Below, in pieces: positions 17,501 to 17,812 of a stretch of 17,812 bases of DNA. The position numbers were made by a program, and so were the translations under genes. The notes below the pieces were generated by a model, which was not told where the DNA came from, did no database searches, and saw only the letters and a program-made list of their open reading frames with translations. The stretch covers positions 1 to 17,812 of the forward strand of contig CAIVNT010000522.1 in assembly GCA_903907305.1 (NCBI GenBank), read 5' to 3'. The stretch comes from an uncultured Ignavibacteriota bacterium (lineage in GTDB: Bacteria > Bacteroidota > Ignavibacteria > UBA10030 > UBA8401). Within the stretch, counting starts at the first letter, position 1. Each line of letters starts with the position of its first letter.

Positions 17501-17812
17501 ACAGGTCCACCGTCGCTCCCGCGCGGACGACCATTTCTGAAGCATAGTCCGCATTTGTCGCTCCGAGCGTAAGCCCTTGGCCGCCGATATCGAGCAATCC
17601 ATTGACGGTGATCGATGCGCCGATCGAAACTTTTGCGTAGGTATTCCTCAGGACAAGGTTATGATAATCGAGATATCCTGTATATTGTGTAACTGTTGAA
17701 GAATTGAATTCAACTGTGGAGCCGGTCGTGGTATATGTTGGGAAAGGACCAGAAGTGAATGTTCCCGAAATATGGACCGTATCGGTGTTGGAATTCGGAA
17801 ACACCGCATCAC
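5529..17812 (-). CDS. Giant modular secreted/surface protein with FN3 array, dockerin, cohesin-like and T9SS-type sorting domains (5'-partial)
   Basis: The reading frame is open to the window edge, so the true start and any signal peptide lie outside. The GTG at 17804 is only the first possible start codon in view; residue numbers here count from it. Modules in order, approximate: beta-helix-like repeats 1-1206; a module with NGNLRKEIPVSDG 1207-1351; two InlB-type repeats 1352-1493; starch-binding-like 1494-1590; LamG 1615-1825; FN3 1-8 1830-2595; HmuY-like 2596-2738; FN3 9-13 2739-3220; two InlB-type repeats 3220-3408; two Ig-like modules 3408-3620; a third InlB-type repeat 3620-3695; cadherin/He_PIG-like 3695-3785; dockerin 3785-3850; cohesin-like 3858-3990; sorting domain 3996-4091. 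I see no catalytic domain, so an adhesive or glycan-binding scaffold role is inferred. The stop is TAA at 5529-5531, with no clear terminator hairpin and T-run in the following 245 bases. No native gene name is recognisable. Module calls come from motif patterns read by eye. Confidence 0.9.
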   Translation of the reverse strand, partial: DAVFPNSNTDTVHISGTFTSGPFPTYTTTGSTVEFNSSTVTQYTGYLDYHNLVLRNTYAKVSIGASITVNGLLDIGGQGLTLGATNADYASEMVVRAGATVDLWHANASLTVNDGNGGGYDLIVDGTIDNNGTFQFGSGATGLVNGTYKDHHDGGTIPDFTWGNGSTIQILGIQSATTLGGLNQSFYNFYYYSPSQNSVLNFNSQMTNVAGTFDIEHTGTGSIVLFYSDSKLSVGKFYGLYGTVNFSSTLGVQDTLEITGSTGPTDFGTAFTALTITGGGGAHGVIHFNGANQSAYISGSISSDIELLVSKKLTFPSMTNVDGPVIVASGGILNKSTLVGSGSFELKSGGTIVIDDADGITEFGATGNIRMSGSRTFSAGGRYIYENTVLQNTGDGLPLVVSVLSQKNSNGVTLTRSVTVVDTLFFDDQIGTLNINSDTLTIGGATIGYVENLNAGNGSVIYSSTADGQGVIPTTYFNLLFSDHSKNLNAGIYTITNSFVPGNSIGHSINLGSTIVFADASSLSVPPLRYGNLTINGNRDVNYVTFSNTDSTYISGTFSLNATFAGGGYQTAGSKIVFNGIGAQNIPNLDFATLVVSKPSGTLSASANISVTENLALLYGTLNDNGFTITVNGNIQGSLGQHITGSEGGKIQLAGGSMSHSISDVDLGVMELNDSYGASTASAPGIKDLVLTNGILDITNGLYILNGGTLSRTGGWITSASGFISFNGTGTVVNSFDFNDVTLNGAVSVAAGTTIAGILRLNSGGSITGNTVSYTNGSTLRYSTGGTFGRGLEWSSTSGAGYPYNVEVSGSTTLDIGANGGTGTSWVVGNNLTIGTGSSLTMNGGGNEMTAPLIVLGSITNDGNITTSSQSGGDLQIKKDYLQDDNGSFGFNAGAVIFNGSTQQNISRIANYGYVSIDSLIIDNSFDTVMTNNLVLSINKGLVLNNGVFRNENIESGSPTTITAVSGDLADLPNSVRFFGAAIISGDVTFRNVSLSGETDFGNGSVINGVLDLSFGSNVVNNPPTYGNGSTLKYYTGGVHSRGLEWSALSGQGYPYHVDVRNNTTLKLGANGGMGTPRSMGGALYIESGSTLTMNAIETGMSEALTVAGNITNNGSLILSLDPGGDLNVGGNWSGTGSFNSKDRHVTFTGSGQTLTGPTMFTDLTIAGSGNTLTLNNSVTVNGVLDLADGHIVTGPDTLTVSSTGSVSHVSGYVNGNLRKEIPVSDGTYTFEIGDGGNYAPVSILLTFVTTPGFLTVSSSTTGPDLTGSNIDPSKNLNRFWTIGNEGVTFSQYMASFYYNSAEVDGGADYNSFVIRRHDGAQWNGVTRTGWGNGTFDANFLNDFGTFAYGALVTNDITSSVMTAGGSISPAGITAVSYDGSQLYTITPDIGYNVDHVDVDALDQGAITTYNFTNVTAPHSIDAYFTPVVCTLDVYIAGFGTAIPSMAQINYGTGQRFFFTPDPGYHIDSVLVGGIKTDSLASYTVLSATSSQTIYVYTSQNYAVTFRVDMRPSIQWGRFIPSTDSIILRGSIAPLNWNGTSFRLLDGDNDSIYTLTTDLYAIDSLQYKYVILHRGLVVWERETPLNQNRISVLTGSETLPLQSYDDLPAYAPFFGAYTNDASTDILLHMDDDPVVGPTNYTQFGFSVYDQSFHGNHGYRRQQAAGVQGRFGNTFSFNDSDHVVSIPDHSTLHSSTLTLEGWFKFAGTSGVQILISKAVGSNVENSYIVYYTGGSLYAAVGTSGGFGPLLSSAWTPVIGQWYHIAYIHDADNQEHSLLVNGVSVASGADAITSEFDDHPVTIGAEQENGALVNFFNGAVDEVRISSTVRPPVQFNMQIPPVNIAATASDTVMNLTWSNGGGAVPVSRYRIYRGADSTTMTLTDSSYATNFSETLPNGPALYYYRTSTIDSTGFESVKSFAVADTVFDIVPPPAPVNIAALAQDSQVQVTWSPTAALDFKKYYIYGGTSPNPTSIIDSTSVIDDTVKIYTGLTNYTTYYYRVAVADTNRNISSFSADVSGMPFDQTPPAALTSLTATPHDGSIDLSWSASGAADFRNYYVYGGTSPNPIIRIDSLFMLYMNSTTITGLTNYTNYHFRVTAMDLNGNESNYSNEVSEMPVDLTPPAAPQNLTAVVHDGQLDLHWNPNAEADFGKYYIFFDINPNPTNRLDSTSAGVNDTVRTLYGLTNYQPYHIRISAVDQYGNVGPFSAEITATTVDQTPPAFVQYPVAVSGNHQVVLHWNPNSESDFSKYYIYSGLTSSPTILLDSAIAGVNDTVKTITGLTNGVLYYFRLKTIDTSGNISNYSFDVFATPADVIPPAAPQNLTALAGDSQTTIHWNANTENDFGKYYIYRGTSPNPTTLFDSTNLITDTLKTYSGLTNYQHYYFRVAAGDSVGNISAYSNEILTTPYDQTALLAPQSLAAIAGDGQVTIHWDENVEGDFKRYVIFAGTTPNPTTRFDSTTNILDTLKIYSGLTNYQIYYFRLVSEDTSGNVSLFSNEVSVMPVDMTPPAAVSSLSAVPHISSVDLSWNASGAPDFMKYYVYGGHSPNPTVRVDSLFMSYMTTTTITGLTNYSNYYFRVTAVDLNGNESGYSNEVSAMPFGDSSYTRMEFMYAYQPNGTTDLINGVFTKHGTVYSAKNSPLLNPARTGFIFANDSVTSVSSDMYLFNDASYVNTIFTNNGIGGILDLGYVPFNSITAAPAFPSGYSTYSGPADMGKAYAVVTRDGLKYAKIKVLRIDTISVVGKPAAPYMFSITGGDGQIYTRWFSSEEYDVVKYRIYRGPDVNSMTLIDSTISRTDTSLIITGLPNYVMSQYRITAVDQDGNESTLSESTAGMPIDVTPPAAPQNLSAVAGDGQVTVHWNPNTENDFKRYYIYQGTTPNPSVLFDSGYTVLDTMKTYEGMMNNQSYYFRITAKDTNGNVSVYSNEIVVTPHDMTPPDAPLNLTTAAGDGSVLLHWNPNSEPDFAKYYIYAGTAIYPTTVVDSTCAGLNDTLKTITGLTNYQQYYFRITAADVSGNISGYSDMRGAMPKDTTKPLAPQNLVATAGDQQITIHWNPVANSDFAKYYVYLSLFGNSSVVYDSLTSVNDTIKVLSGLNNYTTYFVRVTAVDTNGNVSDYSNEPSAMPADRTAPLAPSALTIVDSIASYFTIAWNMNTETDVAKYYIYRDTVPYPTTLVDSTVNVVDTVRAFTTLTIGTPYYFRVAAVDTSYNVSPLSNTATAVPYMFYGISAYSFGNGTISPGGPSYVNHGDSLRYTIHAAEYHHIDSIAIDQNIVLVGDGATAENREGKMKRSAKRAQSLELPTSPITIVGTGNDDTLRTYTFQNVTAGHTIRAYFSKNTFSMNAMVYGSGTLTPFGSATVFVGDTMQYSIAPDQFNHFDSLMVDGVKVDSTVSYTFENISGGHTIDAYFSPNILDHFIVEAASRGPLGTQAAGQNFMILTTAVDASGNPVGNFTGNVWFSSTDQWMSVLGGNYSVPFVAGQHGPQQVDLIKAGMQTITVYDSVSGKSGTSCPFMVTPDILAYFGVKDTNGLDIGQQIKDHPFPVRFTAYDTYGNVQTGFTGTVDVAVSGATVSQGEGASPNFTGGVLASHVIQISSAGFYSVSVGDPLSEKTGLSGFFTVAPDTYPIISSSFNGTISPYGTVNIPFADTAVFVFSPNPHYHFDSVYVDGVRNFDSTSRYTFLNVSAAHTIDVYNSVNLNIPPMFTAVMSDTAIARFDTLHFSYQGFDPDSGILRYSLISAPAGASIDSVTGHLMFAPAVNANGQYTFIVKAYDDSLATVIDTVNVRVNIYGDVSGNGTISAFDGALVLQEVVSAISFTPLQQKVGDVTGSGTLSSLDASYILQRAVGLISSFPGGLGKQERTEAVLSAFSFRIQMSAKQDEYDLFVSVNKTSNVYGIAMDLGFDSSVVVPVMMSKTEATDSMSMAYRFPDGIAKLALAGISPLTSAGDIIKFTFRLKDANYPKNAVLFTMKKFILNETDHTEDIGGITLNVHDLAQLPTVYKLEQNYPNPFNPSTTINYQLPEAGSVKIVIYNMLGQVVRTLVNEEQSAGYYSMVWNGNDESSRKTASGVYIYRIEAAGPQHKRFTEVKKMLLIK
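5532..5820 (-). other. T9SS type A-like C-terminal sorting domain of the giant protein
   Basis: The last about 95 residues contain KLEQNYPNPFNPSTTINYQL, then VKIVIYNMLGQVVRTLVNE, SAGYYSMVWNG, SGVYIYRIEA and the terminal KKMLLIK. This FlgD-like Ig module with a short conserved tail is the recognition domain of cargo of the type IX secretion system in Bacteroidota and sister phyla. It implies export across the outer membrane and either surface anchoring or release. No T9SS gene lies in this window. Confidence 0.85.
5835..6232 (-). other. Cohesin-like beta-sandwich module
   Basis: Between the dockerin and the sorting domain lies a stretch with YDLFVSVNKTSNVYGIAMDL, then FDSSVVV, a KLALAGISPLTSAGDIIKFT strand pair and AVLFTMKKFILNE. 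The 'V.V...sNv.G..m.l.FD.svv' opening and the 'A.ag..p.t..G.i..f.Fk' element fit the cohesin/CBM2-like superfamily. It directly follows the dockerin, so the two could contact each other. The call rests on pattern only; a generic Ig-like domain is the alternative. Confidence 0.5.
6255..6452 (-). other. Dockerin-type Ca-binding repeat pair
   Basis: Two EF-hand-like loops 34 residues apart: DVSGNGTISAFD (residues 3788-3799) and DVTGSGTLSSLD (3822-3833). Each is followed by a short helix (ALVLQEVV and ASYILQRAV). This is the duplicated F-hand of dockerin domains, with the usual third and fifth loop positions changed to Ser/Thr and Asn/Ser. In clostridial cellulosomes dockerins dock enzymes to cohesins. 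In Bacteroidota-type proteins similar pairs often precede the sorting domain and their partner is usually unknown. Confidence 0.75.
6450..6720 (-). other. Cadherin/He_PIG-like module
   Basis: The segment NIPPMFTAVMSDTAIARFDT leads into FSYQGFDPDSGILRYSLISA, then PAGASIDSVTGHLMFAPA and YTFIVKAYDDSL. D-x-D-x-x-x-L-x-Y, then G-x-x-[LF]-x-[WF]-x-P, then A-x-D-x-x is the pattern of putative-Ig/cadherin-like modules that precede dockerins or sorting domains in secreted proteins. Calcium binding through the Asp residues is plausible but not shown. Confidence 0.6.
6945..7580 (-). other. Two Ig-like modules
   Basis: Two consecutive segments share a layout: YF/HFxV near the start, a PVRFTAYDxYGNVQTGFTGTV or ILTTAVDASGNPVGNFTG core, then a strand ending in TITVYD or SVSVGD, and a closing PFMVTPD or FFTVAPD. 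The A-x-D-x-[SY]-G-N-x-x-x-x-[FY]-T-G pattern is common in Ig-like beta-sandwich repeats of secreted bacterial proteins. I do not assign a named family. They sit between InlB-type repeats two and three of the C-terminal group. Confidence 0.5.
7580..8145 (-). other. Two InlB-type repeats, C-terminal pair, the first with a basic insertion
   Basis: The first repeat starts FGNGTISPGGPSYVNHGDSL and ends TFQNVTAGHTIRAYFSKN. The second starts YGSGTLTPFGSATVFVGDTM and ends ISGGHTIDAYFSP. Between the HIDSIAIDQ strand and the YTFQNV strand, where relatives have a short turn, the first carries an extra stretch of about 40 residues including REGKMKRSAKRAQ. The framework otherwise matches the N-terminal pair at 13750-13325. 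Confidence 0.65.
8145..9590 (-). repeat. FN3 domain array, modules 9-13
   Basis: Five further FN3 modules continue after the inserted domain, with the same about 290-base periodicity and boundaries near 9590, 9310, 9020, 8735, 8440 and 8145. Module 9 (starting KPAAPYMFSITGGDG) is the most divergent and resembles module 1 in its RYRIYRG strand. Modules 10-12 carry the common HWNPN, YYIY/YYVY and GNVSxYSN signatures. Module 13 (RTAPLAPSALTIV) closes with PLSNTATAVPY and leads directly into InlB-type repeats. Confidence 0.88.
9590..10018 (-). other. HmuY-like domain inserted between FN3 modules 8 and 9
   Basis: About 140 residues do not fit the FN3 pattern. The segment shows MYLFNDASYVNTIFTNNG, then GGILDL, an 'F..I..AP..PSGY' element and, at the end, GKAYAVVTRDGLKYAKIKVL. 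This order (WD-like start, 'N.G..GGA', 'APxxGY', then 'GKxYxxxTxDGxYAKIxI') resembles the HmuY family of haem-binding or surface lipoproteins of Bacteroidota. HmuY binds haem through two His residues; only one His (in TKHGT) is visible here, so haem binding is doubtful. An unnamed beta-rich domain is the alternative. Confidence 0.45.
10020..12315 (-). repeat. FN3 domain array, modules 1-8
   Basis: Eight fibronectin type III modules of about 95 residues (about 290 bases each) run without linkers. The typical unit starts TPPAAPQNLTA, has a W in the B strand (xIHWNPN), then DFxKYYIYxGTxPNP, a TLKTYxGLTNYxxYYFRVxAxD core, and closes GNxSxYSNEVxxMPxD. Approximate boundaries are 12315, 12040, 11750, 11465, 11175, 10885, 10595, 10305 and 10020. 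The modules are spacers or stalk elements in extracellular glycan-active proteins. Conservation of YYIY and GLTNY makes the + strand look repetitive at about 290-base intervals. Modules 3 and 8 are especially alike. Confidence 0.88.
12330..12960 (-). other. LamG (concanavalin A-like) domain
   Basis: Starting at DILLHMDDDP, the segment contains NTFSFNDSDHVVSIPDH, then LTLEGWFKF, then WYHIAYIHD, LLVNGVSVASG and FFNGAVDEVRISS. These are the successive hallmarks of LamG/concanavalin A-like jelly-roll domains (the E-x-W-[FV]-K strand, W-x-H-[IV]-A, and the final [ED]-V-R-I-[SW] strand). Such domains bind carbohydrates or proteins in secreted and surface proteins. It sits between the starch-binding-like module and the first FN3 domain. 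Confidence 0.75.
13030..13325 (-). other. Starch-binding-like (CBM20-like) module
   Basis: The segment YAVTFRVDMRPSIQWGRF, followed by a DSIILRG strand, LNWNG, a LLDGDNDSIYTLT turn and LQYKYVI, follows the layout of CBM20/starch-binding-like beta-sandwich domains seen in many Bacteroidota secreted proteins (V-x-F-x-V-D-M, W, D-x-D-x-Y, Y-K-[YF]). A glycan-binding role is inferred. Which sugar it binds cannot be read from the sequence, and some relatives of this fold do not bind sugars. Confidence 0.5.
13325..13750 (-). other. Two InlB-type (GxIxPxG...GYxxDxVxVDG...YxFxNVxxxHxIxAYF) repeats, N-terminal pair
   Basis: The first repeat begins near SSVMTAGGSISPAGITAVSYDG and ends VTAPHSIDAYFTP. 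The second has GFGTAIPSMAQINYGTGQRF and PDPGYHIDSVLVGG. They match the pattern of divergent InlB B-repeat modules, small beta-rich domains common in secreted Gram-negative surface proteins. Three more occur near the C-terminus, at about 8145-7580 and 6945-6720. Confidence 0.65.
14185..17812 (-). other. Beta-helix-like repeat region of the giant protein
   Basis: About 1,200 residues rich in Gly, Asn, Ser and Thr follow a short periodic pattern of the kind LxIxGxGNTLTLN..VTVNGVLDLxxG. Recurrent phrases are 'NGSTL', 'LTING', 'GSIxNDGNI' and 'VxFNGxGxQNI'. This composition and periodicity are typical of parallel beta-helix or filamentous-haemagglutinin-like stalks in large secreted proteins. Few Cys, no catalytic motif and no polysaccharide-lyase signature are visible, so a structural or adhesive role is more likely than an enzymatic one. 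The region continues upstream beyond the window. Confidence 0.65.
14300..15645 (-). repeat. Internal tandem duplication of about 750 nt in the beta-helix region
   Basis: Two consecutive segments translate to matching sequences. Copy 1 (about 15645-14896) runs from FISFNGTGTVVNSFDFNDV through NGSTLRYSTGG, RGLEWSSTSGAGYPYNVEV and LGSITNDGNI. Copy 2 (about 14895-14300) runs from VRFFGAAIISGDVTFRNVS through NGSTLKYYTGG, RGLEWSALSGQGYPYHVDV and AGNITNNGSL. The offset between matching points is about 750 bases (about 250 residues). The copies are clearly diverged, so this is an old duplication of a structural block and not a recent repeat expansion. Confidence 0.7.

Overview
The window looks like chromosomal DNA of a carbohydrate-degrading bacterium of the Bacteroidota/Chlorobiota/Ignavibacteriota group. 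The main evidence is that both long secreted proteins end in the same kind of C-terminal module (EQN[FY]PNPFNPST, then a FlgD-like beta-sandwich, then K-[MT]-x-LIK at the stop). That module is characteristic of type IX secretion cargo in these phyla. Every supported gene is on the minus strand; I see no credible plus-strand gene, tRNA, rRNA or CRISPR array. Lineage is an inference from protein style; no marker gene is present.

Layout, in the direction of transcription (high to low coordinates). (1) 17812-5529: the C-terminal part (at least 4,093 residues) of a giant modular surface or secreted protein whose start lies beyond the window. Its order is a beta-helix-like repeat region, two InlB-type repeats, a starch-binding-like module, a LamG domain, eight FN3 domains, a HmuY-like inserted domain, five more FN3 domains, two InlB-type repeats, two Ig-like modules, a third InlB-type repeat, a cadherin-like module, a dockerin, a cohesin-like module and a sorting domain. 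(2) 5528-5284: a 245-base gap with a nested palindromic repeat and one copy of an ATCCG-rich dispersed repeat. (3) 5283-4141: a secreted DUF4861 family protein, a family usually linked to polysaccharide, especially uronate or pectin, utilisation. (4) 4117-3622: two decayed gene remnants joined end to end, the N-terminal third of a KDPG/KHG aldolase (eda) with in-frame stops and the C-terminal third of a serine esterase. (5) 3500-204: an intact secreted GH81 endo-beta-1,3-glucanase with PKD, CBM6 and sorting domains. (6) 203-1: non-coding, with a second copy of the dispersed repeat and a perfect hairpin.

Functionally the region reads as polysaccharide recognition and breakdown outside the cell: a giant glycan-binding or adhesive protein, a laminarinase-type enzyme, and the residue of a uronate-catabolic operon (DUF4861 plus the broken aldolase). 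The least expected points are the eda/esterase scar, the HmuY-like domain inside the FN3 array, the dockerin and cohesin-like modules on one chain, and the palindromic repeat upstream of the DUF4861 gene that could form two mutually exclusive hairpins.
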